Of a DNA stretch of 64,000 nt, positions 35,164-44,878 are shown one piece after another. Each line of letters starts with the position of its first letter. Position 1 is the first letter of the stretch. Source of the DNA: Pseudomonas brassicacearum (GTDB lineage Bacteria > Pseudomonadota > Gammaproteobacteria > Pseudomonadales > Pseudomonadaceae); assembly GCF_003732265.1 (NCBI RefSeq), contig NZ_MOBK01000001.1, positions 682,001 to 746,000 on the forward strand, given 5' to 3'. A program made the translations under genes and the position numbers. The notes below the pieces were generated by a model that saw nothing but the letters and a program-made list of their open reading frames with translations, did no database searches and was not told where the DNA came from.

Positions 35164-35546
35164 ATTTGTTTCTTCTTATTCGTCGTCGAGCAGTGGGTTG
35201 AAGCTCTGGTTGATAACGACCGAGCTAAATTGCAGGCGACTTATCTACGCGAGTTTTTTTGTGGCTGAGCATTCACTCGACGACAATCTCTTTTCATTTC
35301 ATGACAGATTCGCGACGTTAATTGAGGGTCATGCCGGGTGTGAATTCAGGTAGACCGCGTGTTCCGGATGGCGAGGACTTCGTCCTCGAACGCAGCCTCG
35401 CGGGCTCGTCAGCTGCTACAGATGCGGGGGCGACGGGTAGGTTTTTACCTGCCTGCTATGCTGCATCCACTGTTCGTTGACTCAGGTCTAAACGCTGAAC
35501 GGTCGAATCCTGATAATGATTTTTCATATTTTTAGGCAGGCTTTGA
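35164..35546. other. Intergenic region with a palindromic repeat
   Basis: This 383-base gap holds no ORF I can support. It contains the palindromic repeat at 35367-35420 and a small inverted repeat GGTAGGT/ACCTGCC (35437-35453) close to the gltS promoter region. Confidence 0.5.
35367..35420. repeat. GATGGCGAGGAC palindromic repeat
   Basis: GATGGCGAGGAC, a perfect hairpin CGAGGAC-TTC-GTCCTCG (35372-35388), then CGCAGCCTCGCGGGCTCGTC and AGCTGCTACA. Shortened relatives occur at 25623 and 57239, so this is probably a dispersed repeat family distinct from the REPINs. Confidence 0.55.
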
Positions 35547-36761
35547 ATGACTCCACAGATCTTCCAGATTCACGGCCTCGTGAGTTTTACCCTCGCCATC
35601 CTCCTGCTTTTCCTCGGCAAATCCCTTGTCCAGCGCAACGCCATGCTGCGCCAATACTGTATTCCCGAGTCGGTGGTCGGCGGTTTCGTCTGTGCGGCGG
35701 TGACGACCCTGTTTTATTTCGGCCTCAACATCGAGATCGAATTTGATCTGGATGTTCGCGACACCCTGCTGCTGTATTTCTTTGCCGGCATTGGCTTGAA
35801 TTCGGACATGCGCCAACTGCTCAAGGGCGGCGTCCCGCTGCTGATCCTGCTGGTGCTCGCGGGGGTGTTCATCGTCCTGCAAAACGCGCTGGGCATGGGC
35901 ATGGCCGAGGCATTTGGACTCGATCCCAAGGCGGGTTTGATGGTGGGCTCCATTTCCCTGACGGGTGGCGCCGGCACGACCCTGGCCTGGGCGCCGCTGT
36001 TCGTCGACAGGCTGGGCATCAATAACGCGCATGAACTGGGCATGGCCAGTAACACCGTCGGCCTGATTGCCGCTTGCGTGATCGGCGGTCCGATCGCCAA
36101 CCGACTGATACGTCGTCATCAACTGACGCCTTCCGGGGATGGCAGCCTGGAAGTCGGTGTCCTTGAGCAACAACCCCACCAGTCAATGGACTACTACGAC
36201 GTGCTCTGGGCGTGGATGTGGCTCAACCTGACCCTGATGCTCGGCTACGGACTTAACCTGCTGCTGGTCGATGCCGGCATCACCCTGCCCAAATTCGTCA
36301 GTTGCCTGTTCGCGGGTATCGTCATTCACCACATCGTTCTCGCGGTGATGGATGAACAACGGCTGAAATCCTGGGGCGGCGCCCGCCTGGGGCTGTCGCT
36401 GATCTCCGATATCTGCCTGGGCATGTTTCTAACCATGGCGCTGATGGGGCTTCAGCTATGGCAGCTCAGCGGCGCGTTGCTGTTCATTCTGTGCGCCTTG
36501 ACCCTGCAAATCCTGCTGACGGTGCTCTATACGTACTTCGTCGTTTTCCGTTGTATGGGCCGCAATTACGAAGCCAGCGTGATTGCGTCCGGCTTCGGCG
36601 GGATTGCCCTCGGGTCCACGGCGACAGCCATCGTCAACATGACGACCGTGACGCAAAAATACGGCGCGGCACACCAGGCCTTCCTGATCGTGCCGCTGGT
36701 GTGTGGCTTTTTCATTGACCTGGTCAACGCGGTGATCATTGGCATGTTCAGTGGAATCTAG
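35547..36761 (+). CDS. gltS: Sodium/glutamate symporter
   Basis: A 404-residue inner-membrane transporter of the ESS (GltS) family, with about ten membrane segments and two re-entrant loops. Diagnostic segments are CIPESVVGGFV near residue 40, SISLTGGAGTTLAWAPLF near 135 and ASGFGGIALGSTATAIVNM near 350; these form the inverted-repeat pore. It imports glutamate with Na+. A ribosome-binding site (AGGCAGG) precedes the ATG. It stands alone. Confidence 0.93.
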   Translation: MTPQIFQIHGLVSFTLAILLLFLGKSLVQRNAMLRQYCIPESVVGGFVCAAVTTLFYFGLNIEIEFDLDVRDTLLLYFFAGIGLNSDMRQLLKGGVPLLILLVLAGVFIVLQNALGMGMAEAFGLDPKAGLMVGSISLTGGAGTTLAWAPLFVDRLGINNAHELGMASNTVGLIAACVIGGPIANRLIRRHQLTPSGDGSLEVGVLEQQPHQSMDYYDVLWAWMWLNLTLMLGYGLNLLLVDAGITLPKFVSCLFAGIVIHHIVLAVMDEQRLKSWGGARLGLSLISDICLGMFLTMALMGLQLWQLSGALLFILCALTLQILLTVLYTYFVVFRCMGRNYEASVIASGFGGIALGSTATAIVNMTTVTQKYGAAHQAFLIVPLVCGFFIDLVNAVIIGMFSGI

Positions 36762-36796
36762 CAGCGCCCCGGTCCATCGCGATCGGCATCAGGTCA

Positions 36797-37060
36797 TCAA
36801 TATTTGATGTCCCGGGCAGTGCGGCGCGTGTCCTGTTTGGTGCTGCGCTTGTCCTGGCGGCATTGCGCGTTGCTTTTCTCACTGGCCTGTCTGCAATCAA
36901 CCTTGGTTTGCCGTGCATCCGAGCGCCCTGTCTGCCGTGTATCCCGCGCTTCACGCCGCTGTTCGCCCTGCTCGGTCGCGTAAGCCGTCATCGATACTGA
37001 CTGCACACCCACGGCGACGACCAGTGTCGCCAGGGCCATCATGCTGTATTTGCGAATCAT
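36797..37060 (-). CDS. Small secreted protein of unknown function
   Basis: An 87-residue protein with an N-terminal signal peptide (MIRKYSMMALATLVVAVGVQ...AYA). The mature part is highly charged and rich in Arg, Gln, Asp and Thr (TRQTGRSDARQTKVD, KRSTKQDTRRTARD) and has two cysteines. ATG 37060 follows GGGAGG and is preferred to the in-frame start at 37102. I do not recognise a named family. It lies just downstream of the SulP gene. Confidence 0.75.
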   Translation of the reverse strand: MIRKYSMMALATLVVAVGVQSVSMTAYATEQGEQRREARDTRQTGRSDARQTKVDCRQASEKSNAQCRQDKRSTKQDTRRTARDIKY

Positions 37061-37107
37061 GATATTCCTCCCGTTCAAACGCATAGCTGGCTCACTCGCC
37101 AATCAGT

Positions 37108-38883
37108 TTAGTCGCCCTCCCGGACTACCGGATACACCGCGAGGTAGCTGTCGACGGCCGTGTCTATCGTTGGAAAAAACGCCGTTTCGCCGAACTGAGA
37201 GAACAGCCCGAACCGCTTCAGTTTGTCCTTGACCGGGTCTTTCATCTCGGCGAGGCACAACTCGATGCCCGCCGCGCGCAGGGTTTCGTCCAGTTCAGCC
37301 AACATGTCGGCCGACGTCACGTCCACGCTGGTCATCGGTTCTGCCGCCACGACTACCCAGCGCACGGGCGTCGGCGACGTTGCCACCGCGTCCAGCACCC
37401 GGTCATTGAACAATTCGGCATTGGCGAAAAACAACGGCGCGTCCCAGCGAAACAGGACCAGGCCGGGGATGAGCCGGGCATTGGGAAAACGCTTGATGTC
37501 GTGGAAGCCCTGGACCTCATCGGCGCGGCCCAACACAGCGGAATACGGCCGCCAGCCATCCCAGAGAAATTCGATCACCGCCAGCAGGATGGCCAGGCCA
37601 ATGCCCTCGATGGCACCAAACACCGCAACGCCAACGGTGCAGGCGATGGACAGCCAGAACTCCCAGCGCTGAATACGGTAGATGCGACGCAGATCAGTGA
37701 TCTCGATCAAGCCGATGGCCGAGGCGATCACCACCGCCGCCAGCGCGCTGTTGGGCAGGTCCTGCAACAGGTTCGGCGCCACCATCAACAACAAGGCCAC
37801 CGCCAGCGCACCGACGACGCCGGACAATTGGGTTTTGGCGCCAGCGGCCTCGGCCACTGGAGTGCGTGACGAGCTGCTGCTGATGGGAAAACCCTGGAAA
37901 AAACCGGCCGCCAGGTTGGCGACGCCGAGCCCGACCATCTCCTGGTTGGGATCGACGTACGTGCGCGATCGCGCCGCATAGACTCGCGAGAGCACGCTGG
38001 TATCGGCGAACGAAACCAGCGCGACGGCGCAGCCACCGATCAGCACCGGGACTATATCGGCGGACGTGATCCAGGGAATGGCGAACGCGGGCATGCCTTG
38101 TGGAAGCTCGCCGAGCACCGATATGCCGTATTTCGTCGCAAGGTCCAGCACACCGACGAAGAGGGTGGCGCCAGCCACGGCGATCAAGATACCCGGGATA
38201 CGTTTGTGCCCCTTGAGCGCCATGATGACCACCAATGTGGCGGCGCCGACCGCGAAGGTGACCCAGTTGGTTTTTCCGTGCAGCACGGCGGTGGCGATCG
38301 CCCATAGGTTTCTCAGCGGCCCCTCGGTTTCGATCTTGAAGCCGAAAAATTTGGGCAACTGGCTGATCAGTACGGTCAGCGCGATACCGTTCATGTAGCC
38401 GTAGCGGATCGGTTTGGAGAGGAGTTCGGTGATGAAGCCCAGGCGCGCGATGCCGGCGAGGATGCAGACCACCCCCGAGACAATCGCCATCATTCCCGCC
38501 AGGGCGACGGCGCGATACGGGTCGCCGCCGGACAGTGGCAGGATCACCGCAAGGATGACCGCTGCCAGCGAGGAATCCGGTCCCAGCACCAGAATCCGGC
38601 TGGGCCCGAATAACGCATAGGCGAGCAGCGGAATGATGGTCGCGTAGAGGCCGTATATACCGGGGACGCCCGAGGCCACCGCGTAGGCAATACCGACCGG
38701 CACCAGCATGGTGGTCAGGACGAGCCCGGCGACAATGTCATTTCGCAGCCAGGCAATTTGATAGTGGCGCAGCGTGTTCAGCCCTGGCAGCCAGCGGGCC
38801 CAGCGGCCTTGGCCGGCGCCTGCAACGCGGCGTGCAATACGCCCCGGTTCCGGGGCGGAAGATGAAGAATCCAAATCGCTCAT
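37108..38883 (-). CDS. SulP-family anion transporter with STAS domain
   Basis: A 591-residue SLC26/SulP transporter. The membrane domain (about 40-430) contains NDIVAGLVLTTMLVPVGIAYA, the GPSRILVLGPDSSLA signature, and GFFQGFPISSSSSRTPVAEAAGAKT. A C-terminal STAS domain (about 455-570) includes RWVVVAAEPMTSVDVTSADML. Family members carry sulfate, bicarbonate or other anions. ATG 38883 is used because the longer ORF adds residues without homology. The VIT-like gene lies upstream on the same strand. The ion is not determinable. Confidence 0.9.
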   Translation of the reverse strand: MSDLDSSSSAPEPGRIARRVAGAGQGRWARWLPGLNTLRHYQIAWLRNDIVAGLVLTTMLVPVGIAYAVASGVPGIYGLYATIIPLLAYALFGPSRILVLGPDSSLAAVILAVILPLSGGDPYRAVALAGMMAIVSGVVCILAGIARLGFITELLSKPIRYGYMNGIALTVLISQLPKFFGFKIETEGPLRNLWAIATAVLHGKTNWVTFAVGAATLVVIMALKGHKRIPGILIAVAGATLFVGVLDLATKYGISVLGELPQGMPAFAIPWITSADIVPVLIGGCAVALVSFADTSVLSRVYAARSRTYVDPNQEMVGLGVANLAAGFFQGFPISSSSSRTPVAEAAGAKTQLSGVVGALAVALLLMVAPNLLQDLPNSALAAVVIASAIGLIEITDLRRIYRIQRWEFWLSIACTVGVAVFGAIEGIGLAILLAVIEFLWDGWRPYSAVLGRADEVQGFHDIKRFPNARLIPGLVLFRWDAPLFFANAELFNDRVLDAVATSPTPVRWVVVAAEPMTSVDVTSADMLAELDETLRAAGIELCLAEMKDPVKDKLKRFGLFSQFGETAFFPTIDTAVDSYLAVYPVVREGD

Positions 38884-38961
38884 AGAACTGTAACCCCTTG
38901 GCGTACAGCGCATATTGGCTGAAGAGGACACCCGCAGACCTGCTGCGCCCTCCTCTGTTCT

Positions 38962-39621
38962 TCAGCCACCGAGTGCGATGATTGCAACGATCAGCACAGC
39001 GCCAGTGACTGCCATCGCCACCCCGCCCTGCCAAGGCTTTGCGCCGGCGTATCGGGCCAGCATCCAGCCCGCGATGAACAGCACCGCCAGCCCGACCAGA
39101 TTGGATAAACGAACGGCGAGCGCCGTGTCTTCGAGTAACAGGAAAGGCACGACCAGTGGAAAGGTCGAGGCCACCACCAACAGAAATACGCCTACCGCAC
39201 CCTTGAAATCCTCCCAGCCAAGGCCTGACGGCACTGATGTGGCGGGGTACTGGACCAGGCGACTGCGTAACAATTCCAGAGTCTCAGGCTTGGCCGCTGC
39301 AGCCACGTGCGACGGTAATGCAGCCGCCACAAGCGCCTGACCGGTGGTCGCGTCCGCCCCGCCGAGTTTTGCGAATAAGGTGCTTTTGCGCGTGCGGTCG
39401 ATCAAGGCGCGCAACAGATACATCACCGCGTCCGCAAGCCCCCAGGCCAGGTTGCAACCGAGCGCGGCGAACATCATGGTCCGTTCCGCCTCCTGGCCTG
39501 AAGTCGCCACGCTGATCGTTCCGGTGAACGTCATCGCCATGAGCAAGCCGAAAATCACTTCTGTGACTCGATCAACCGGGTCGAGTATCCGTGCCCGCTT
39601 TTGTTCTCCGGTGTTCGGCAT
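38962..39621 (-). CDS. VIT1/CCC1-family membrane protein
   Basis: A 219-residue protein with about five membrane segments. The N-terminal part (DPVDRVTEVIFGLLMAMTFTGTISVATS) and the following LGCNLAWGLADAVMYLL resemble VIT1/CCC1 iron and manganese transporters. A hydrophilic central domain (about 70-135) separates these from the C-terminal helices. ATG 39621 is preceded by GAGGTAGGA. It may be cotranscribed with the SulP gene 78 bases downstream. The transported metal is unknown. Confidence 0.72.
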   Translation of the reverse strand: MPNTGEQKRARILDPVDRVTEVIFGLLMAMTFTGTISVATSGQEAERTMMFAALGCNLAWGLADAVMYLLRALIDRTRKSTLFAKLGGADATTGQALVAAALPSHVAAAAKPETLELLRSRLVQYPATSVPSGLGWEDFKGAVGVFLLVVASTFPLVVPFLLLEDTALAVRLSNLVGLAVLFIAGWMLARYAGAKPWQGGVAMAVTGAVLIVAIIALGG

Positions 39622-39870
39622 GCGTCCTACCTCGCTGAAAAGTACCCGCGGTGCAAGCGTCCAAGGCCAGAGCACAGCACTTTCAGGCGGCGCTCTTTTT
39701 TGATTTCACTTCATTGTAGTGACAAAAAAAATTGTCGCTGCCGGTGTGCGCGAGTCTCCAAGACAACACGATTGCCTATGAGCGAAATCGCACGGACGGT
39801 GTTGTTCCTTGTATATCGGCAGCAACGACTAAGCTTTTTAAAGTCAGTCCCGTCTCCCCGGGAGATTCCG

Positions 39871-41169
39871 ATGCACGCCGCGCCCCTTTCAGAACTCGAT
39901 GCCGCCCTGCCCGGTCTGGCCCGCAAGATCCGCGTGCTGGATGCCCTGTCCTGGCCGGAGGGTGTCGAAGAAACCTTCCTGGCGAACTGGCGGGCCGGAA
40001 AAGCAGCGCTGCCTGACGTCGAACTGCGCCCGCGTGACCACAGCGCCGACATCACCGCCCTGGAAGCCTTTATTGAGCGATGCGATGTGGGGCATCCCGC
40101 CGGTAACCACCTCGCCATGACCGCACGAAGTTATGCCACGGCCGGCCGCATGCTCGGGGCTATTGGCACGCCGGCCTTTACCGACTATTCGTCAGCGCTG
40201 TATCGGCGTCCGGACTTCTATTACCACCGTCTGAAACTGAGCATGCTTGAAGCCGCCCGGTTTTTTCTCAACACCACAGACGCGCTTCTGGGTGGCGCGC
40301 GGATTCCACCGAGTCCGGCCGAGATACCGGCCGAGGTCTTCGCCGCCTGGATGCAACCGGAACTGGACCGTTTCTTCGGCGAGGGGCGGATCAAGGTCGT
40401 GCTCGATCCGACCCTCGCCGCCAAAGCCATCGCCGGGTCGAGCCGCATCCGCCTGCGGGCCAGCGCCCTGTTCTCGGAACTGGACAAGAACCAGTTGCTG
40501 CAACACGAGGCATTCGTGCATGTCGCCACGGCGCAAAACGGCGCGCTCCAACCCAACCTCAAAAGCCTCGGCCTCGGAGCGCCGCGCACGACCCAGACCC
40601 AGGAAGGCATTGCCACCCTGGCCGAGCTGTTCACCGGCAGCATGGACATCAACCGTTTGCGTCGCCTGGCCCTGCGCGTGCTGGCGGTCCAACAAGCGCT
40701 GGATGGCGCCGATTTCATCCAGGTATTCGAAGGATTCCTGGCGGCCGGCCAGTCGCAAGAGGAGTCGTTTCGCTCAACCCAACGGGTGTTTCGCGGCGCC
40801 AACCTGCGGGGCGGTTCGGCGTTTACCAAGGATGCGGCATACCTGACCGGCCTGCTCGGCGTCCACACCCTGTTGCGCATCGCGATCCGCGACAACCGGC
40901 CGGACCTGGTGGGCCATTTGTTTGCCGGTCGTCTCAGTCTGGGTGACACGGTACGTTTGGCCCCCCTGTTCGAGTCCGGCTGGCTCAAGGCGCCGGTCCA
41001 TGTTCCGGCGTGGGCCTGCGATCTGCGCCTGCTCGCCGCCAACCTCGCCTTCTCTGCCTTCATCGCCAGGATCCCGCTGGATGTGCTGGATCTGGACGTG
41101 CTCATGGCGTTTGCAGACGAGCACGAAACCGATGCCAGTGGTGGAGCCAGACCGAGTGAACGTAAATAA
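39871..41169 (+). CDS. DUF1704 / QEGLA-motif protein (flavohemoglobin expression-modulating type)
   Basis: A 432-residue DUF1704 protein. The name-giving motif appears as TQEGIATLAELFTG near residue 245. Upstream is HEAFVHVATAQNG near 208, a possible metallopeptidase-like HExxH variant (HEAFVH). The family resembles tyrosine/MATCAP-type carboxypeptidases in more recent classifications, but its bacterial substrate is unknown. ATG 39871, preceded by GGGAG, is far better than the 90-codon upstream extension. Confidence 0.83.
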   Translation: MHAAPLSELDAALPGLARKIRVLDALSWPEGVEETFLANWRAGKAALPDVELRPRDHSADITALEAFIERCDVGHPAGNHLAMTARSYATAGRMLGAIGTPAFTDYSSALYRRPDFYYHRLKLSMLEAARFFLNTTDALLGGARIPPSPAEIPAEVFAAWMQPELDRFFGEGRIKVVLDPTLAAKAIAGSSRIRLRASALFSELDKNQLLQHEAFVHVATAQNGALQPNLKSLGLGAPRTTQTQEGIATLAELFTGSMDINRLRRLALRVLAVQQALDGADFIQVFEGFLAAGQSQEESFRSTQRVFRGANLRGGSAFTKDAAYLTGLLGVHTLLRIAIRDNRPDLVGHLFAGRLSLGDTVRLAPLFESGWLKAPVHVPAWACDLRLLAANLAFSAFIARIPLDVLDLDVLMAFADEHETDASGGARPSERK

Positions 41170-41301
41170 ATGGCAGATATTTTTTGTTTGCTACGCTTAG
41201 TGAGCGGCGTCGAAGTCAGGACCTGTGGCTGGCACAGTCGGCTTCTACGTCCAGGGCATTGATCCACTTATTTCAAACCTGCCTGACTACATGGAGTTGC
41301 A

Positions 41302-42906
41302 ATGCGCATTCCATTAATTTACGCGCTGTCGGCTGTCCTTTTGTTGAGCGGGTCTAACTGCATCGCAGGTGCGACCGCACCTGCGCCGGCAAACGCTGGC
41401 GCTACGGCACCGGCCCCCGCGCCCGTCACGCCGCCTCCTAAAGATCCTGTGTTTACCGAGGAACAGCTGGATCAAATGCTGGCGCCCATTGCGCTTTATC
41501 CCGATCCACTGCTCGCCCAGCTTTTAATGGCCTCCACGTACCCCGGGGAAGTTGCCGAAGCGGTCACTTGGTCCAAAGCCCACCCGGACGCCAAGGGCGA
41601 CGATGCAGTCAAACAAGTGGCGAATCAGCCTTGGGACCCGAGTGTGCAGGCGCTCGTCGCCTTCCCGCAGGTGTTGGCAACGCTGGGGCAGGACCCCGTC
41701 TGGGTACAACGCCTGGGTGACGCCTTCCTCGCGCAGCCCGACGATGTCATGAACGGGGTGCAACGCTTGCGGCGTCAGGCCAAGGAAGCCGGCAACCTGC
41801 AGAGCAACCAGTATCAGAACGTGACGATTCAGAATGTTGCGCCACCGGCAGCAGAACCCGCCGCGCAATCCGCTCCCGCAGCGCCCGCTCCGCCCCAAAC
41901 CATCATCATTCAGCCCGCCGACCCGCAGGTGGTGTACGTCCCCACGTATAACCCGACAACCACTTACGGCACCTGGCCGTACCCGGCGTCGCCGCCAGCC
42001 TACTACCCGCCACCGCCAGCCTATTACCCTGGCCAGGCCTTGATGGCCGGGTTGGCGTTTGGTACCGGTGTGGCCATCGTCGGTGCTTTGTGGGGTGAAT
42101 GTGACTGGGGCAATAACGACGTCGACATCGACGTTGAGCGCTACAACAACATCAATGGCAACAACCGCATCAACGTGAATCAGAACAAGTGGCAGCACAA
42201 TTCCGCGCACCGCAATGGCGTGCCCTATCGCGATACCCGCAGCCGCGAGCAGTACGGCCGCCAGCTGGACGGTGCCAGTCAGCGTCAGGCTTATCGAGGG
42301 GACAACGCCCAGCGCGCCCAAGCGCGTGAAAACGCTCGTGGTTCCATGGACAGGGCCGGTATCGAACGACCTCCCACCAGCAACCGCGAAGCCCGCGATC
42401 AAGCCCGCGATGCCTCCAGAGCGACGGCCGGCAATCGGATGCAGGCCGGTTCGGACAGACCGAATACGGCCAATAGACCGCAGACCTCCGACAGACAAAA
42501 CGCAACCAATAGGGCGCAGACCTCCGACAGACAAAACGCAGCTGATAGACAGAAAGCCGCTGACCGAGCAAAGGCGTCTGACAGAAGCCAGGGCACCGCC
42601 AGAAATAATCAGGCCAATCAGCAGCCCAGAAAACAGACCGCCCAGACGAACCAGCGACAGGGCAATGCGCAGGCGCGCCAAACCACGCAGAACCGGCCTT
42701 CCCCGACGGCTGCCAACAGGGGCAGTGCCCGCGACAATGCCTTCGCCGGCGCGCGCTCACCGTCCCAAACCAGCGCACAAGCCAGTCGTGGCCGGGCCAG
42801 CCAGGCATCCGCCCAGCGCCCCAGTGCCTCACGAGCCGCCGGCCATCAAGTCAGTCGGCCGTCCAATCCACCAGCGCGTCAAAGTCAAAGGGGTGGCCGT
42901 CGTTGA
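41302..42906 (+). CDS. DUF3300-family secreted protein with disordered repeat tail
   Basis: A 534-residue protein. A signal peptide is followed by an Ala/Pro-rich linker, then the DUF3300 domain (about 48-260): FTEEQLDQMLAPIALYPDPL, LLMASTYPGEVAEA, and VVYVPTYNPTTTYGTWPYP. A single hydrophobic segment lies near 248-262. From about residue 290 the protein is low-complexity and rich in Arg, Gln, Asn, Ala and Ser, with imperfect repeats such as TSDRQNATNRAQ and ADRQKAADRAKA. It overlaps the DUF2950 gene by 4 bases. Both are probably envelope proteins of one small operon. Confidence 0.85.
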   Translation: MRIPLIYALSAVLLLSGSNCIAGATAPAPANAGATAPAPAPVTPPPKDPVFTEEQLDQMLAPIALYPDPLLAQLLMASTYPGEVAEAVTWSKAHPDAKGDDAVKQVANQPWDPSVQALVAFPQVLATLGQDPVWVQRLGDAFLAQPDDVMNGVQRLRRQAKEAGNLQSNQYQNVTIQNVAPPAAEPAAQSAPAAPAPPQTIIIQPADPQVVYVPTYNPTTTYGTWPYPASPPAYYPPPPAYYPGQALMAGLAFGTGVAIVGALWGECDWGNNDVDIDVERYNNINGNNRINVNQNKWQHNSAHRNGVPYRDTRSREQYGRQLDGASQRQAYRGDNAQRAQARENARGSMDRAGIERPPTSNREARDQARDASRATAGNRMQAGSDRPNTANRPQTSDRQNATNRAQTSDRQNAADRQKAADRAKASDRSQGTARNNQANQQPRKQTAQTNQRQGNAQARQTTQNRPSPTAANRGSARDNAFAGARSPSQTSAQASRGRASQASAQRPSASRAAGHQVSRPSNPPARQSQRGGRR

Positions 42907-43820
42907 ATAACTCTCCTCGAGTGAAGGCACGCCTGGGCGTGCTCCTTCAGGCCCTGGCGATCACTGCCGGGCTGGCATGGTCGTGCATGGCGATGGCACA
43001 GCAGGAATTTCCAACCCCGGAAAAAGCCGCTCAAGCGTTCGTCGATGCACTGGGCACGACCCACGCCGATCACGAGCGCCTGACCGAGTTGCTGGGTAAG
43101 GAATGGCGCAGTTTCATCCCGCGTGAAGGCGCAGAACGCAAAGATGTGGATGCGTTTCTGAAGCAGTACCACGAGCAAAATAAAATTGAAAAAACCAACG
43201 ACCGCACAGCGATTCTGTCGGTCGGTCCTAATCACTGGACGCTGCCAATCCCTATCGTGAAAAGCACCAACGGCTGGCGCTTCGACGTCAAGGCCGGCAG
43301 TGCCGAAGTCCGTGCACGTCAAATCGGCCGCAACGAACTGGCCACGGTACAAGCGGCGCTGGCCTATCACGACGCCCAGATGGACTACGCCTCAGTGGAT
43401 CGCGACGGTGACGGCGCGCTTGAGTATGCGCAGAATATCTACAGCACCCCCGGCACCCATGACGGTCTGTATTGGGCGGACGACGACACCGGACAAATCA
43501 GCCCGCTGGGCCCCGAGTTCGGCAAAACCATTGCCGGCGAAGCCTGGCATGGTTACCACTTCCGCATCCTGGATGGCCAGGGTCCTTCGGCCCCGGGTGG
43601 CGCCTACAGCTACCTCATCGGCGACAAGATGAGCCGGGGCTTTGCACTGATCGCCTGGCCAGAGAAATACGATGACACCGGCGTGATGAGTTTCATGATC
43701 AGTCATGAAGGTCAGGTGTTCGAGAAGGATTTGGGGCCGGACAGTGAAAAAGTGGCAAAGGCGATGAAGCTTTTTGATCCGGATGACAGCTGGACGGTGG
43801 TGGATGCGGATCAGGAGTAG
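42903..43820 (+). CDS. DUF2950-family secreted protein
   Basis: A DUF2950 protein of about 305 residues with a signal peptide ending near WSCMAMAQQ. Domain features include FPTPEKAAQAFVDALGT, PREGAERKDVDAFLKQY and the GYHFRILDGQGPSAPGGAYSY block. The TTG at 42903 overlaps the DUF3300 stop (TTGA) behind an AAGGGGTGG ribosome-binding site; GTG 42921 is an alternative that also yields a signal peptide. DUF3300 and DUF2950 genes are commonly paired, which is why the partner call is firm although function is unknown. Confidence 0.85.
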   Translation: MNNSPRVKARLGVLLQALAITAGLAWSCMAMAQQEFPTPEKAAQAFVDALGTTHADHERLTELLGKEWRSFIPREGAERKDVDAFLKQYHEQNKIEKTNDRTAILSVGPNHWTLPIPIVKSTNGWRFDVKAGSAEVRARQIGRNELATVQAALAYHDAQMDYASVDRDGDGALEYAQNIYSTPGTHDGLYWADDDTGQISPLGPEFGKTIAGEAWHGYHFRILDGQGPSAPGGAYSYLIGDKMSRGFALIAWPEKYDDTGVMSFMISHEGQVFEKDLGPDSEKVAKAMKLFDPDDSWTVVDADQE

Positions 43821-43850
43821 GTGATGTTGGTTCAAAATCAGACTTTGAAA

Positions 43851-43905
43851 CGGGGCGGATTTATTTTCCCTTCACCTTCTGGAAAATATATCCGTCCCCT
43901 TTTTT
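43851..43905 (+). terminator. Terminator after the DUF2950 gene
   Basis: GGGGCGGATTTATTTTCC pairs with GGAAAATATATCCGTCCCC, with small mismatches, and is followed by TTTTTT. Confidence 0.8.
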
Positions 43906-43951
43906 CTCTTTTTCTCTCCCCGGCGATGCGTCTGCTGCTTTGAAAAACCTG

Positions 43952-44878
43952 CTATTGATCCCGCCCCGACAGTCGATCGGTCGCAGACCGCAATCCCGAC
44001 TGCATACCGGGCGCTGCTTCAAACGGTTCGCCAAAGTTGCCTTCCGTGATTGCCGTCTTCGTTCGCTGACCGCGTGACTCATAAGACTGCCGACGTTCAA
44101 TCCAGCGACGCAGTGCCAACAGCAACGCACTGACAAACCCGTACATCACCGTGACGATAAACGCCGATTGCAGCAGCGACTGAGGCGCGAAGCTCGATAT
44201 CTGCTGTGAACGACGCAACAATTCTTCGTACGGAATGATGTACCCCAGAGACGTATCCTGGACGATCGCCAGAACGGAACTGACCAGAGCTGGCAACATC
44301 AGCTTTAGCGCCTGTGGCAATACCACCCATATCATCGCTTGATGATCGCGCATGCCTATGGAAAGCGCGGCCTCCTTCTGCCCGCGCCCCAATGAAAGAA
44401 TACCCGCACGTACCACCTCCGCCGTCATCGCGCTGTGATGCAGCACCATGCCTAAAATCAGGTAGCCCAGAGCCGACCAGTGCAGTCCGAGCGAAGGCAG
44501 CAGGATGACGGTAAACAGAATCAGCAACAGCAACGGTACCGCACGGAAGCAGCCAATGTAGCCTGCCGCCAGCGTGCGCACCCATAGCCTGTTCGACAAC
44601 CGCGCCAGCGCTAGAGGTACGGCAAGGCTGAAGGCCAACACCGTGCTGATCAATGCAGCCAGCAAGGTGGCCATCAGACCGTCAAACAAGAACTTCAAGG
44701 TGCCCGGATGCAGGAAGATTTTCCAACGATGGGCATCGAACTGACCACTCGCCTCCAGGCGATGCCCGATCGCACAAATAAAGCAGAACAACAGGACCAC
44801 GCCAATCACCGAAATGATCCGGTTACGCCGTCTGGCAATCGGACCCGGCGGTTCGTAAAGCAGGTTATCTGCGTTCAT
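43952..44878 (-). CDS. Polar amino-acid ABC transporter permease 2
   Basis: A 308-residue permease of the HisM/GltK type. It has an extra N-terminal segment with one hydrophobic helix, then the typical core: LLLILFTVILLPSLGL, the SAMTAEVVRAGILSLGRGQKEAALSIGMRDHQAMIWVVLPQAL-type EAA region near 165-205, and a C-terminal helix. A charged tail of about 45 residues follows. It is the last gene of the asparaginase operon, overlapping the first permease by 4 bases. Confidence 0.88.
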   Translation of the reverse strand: MNADNLLYEPPGPIARRRNRIISVIGVVLLFCFICAIGHRLEASGQFDAHRWKIFLHPGTLKFLFDGLMATLLAALISTVLAFSLAVPLALARLSNRLWVRTLAAGYIGCFRAVPLLLLILFTVILLPSLGLHWSALGYLILGMVLHHSAMTAEVVRAGILSLGRGQKEAALSIGMRDHQAMIWVVLPQALKLMLPALVSSVLAIVQDTSLGYIIPYEELLRRSQQISSFAPQSLLQSAFIVTVMYGFVSALLLALRRWIERRQSYESRGQRTKTAITEGNFGEPFEAAPGMQSGLRSATDRLSGRDQ

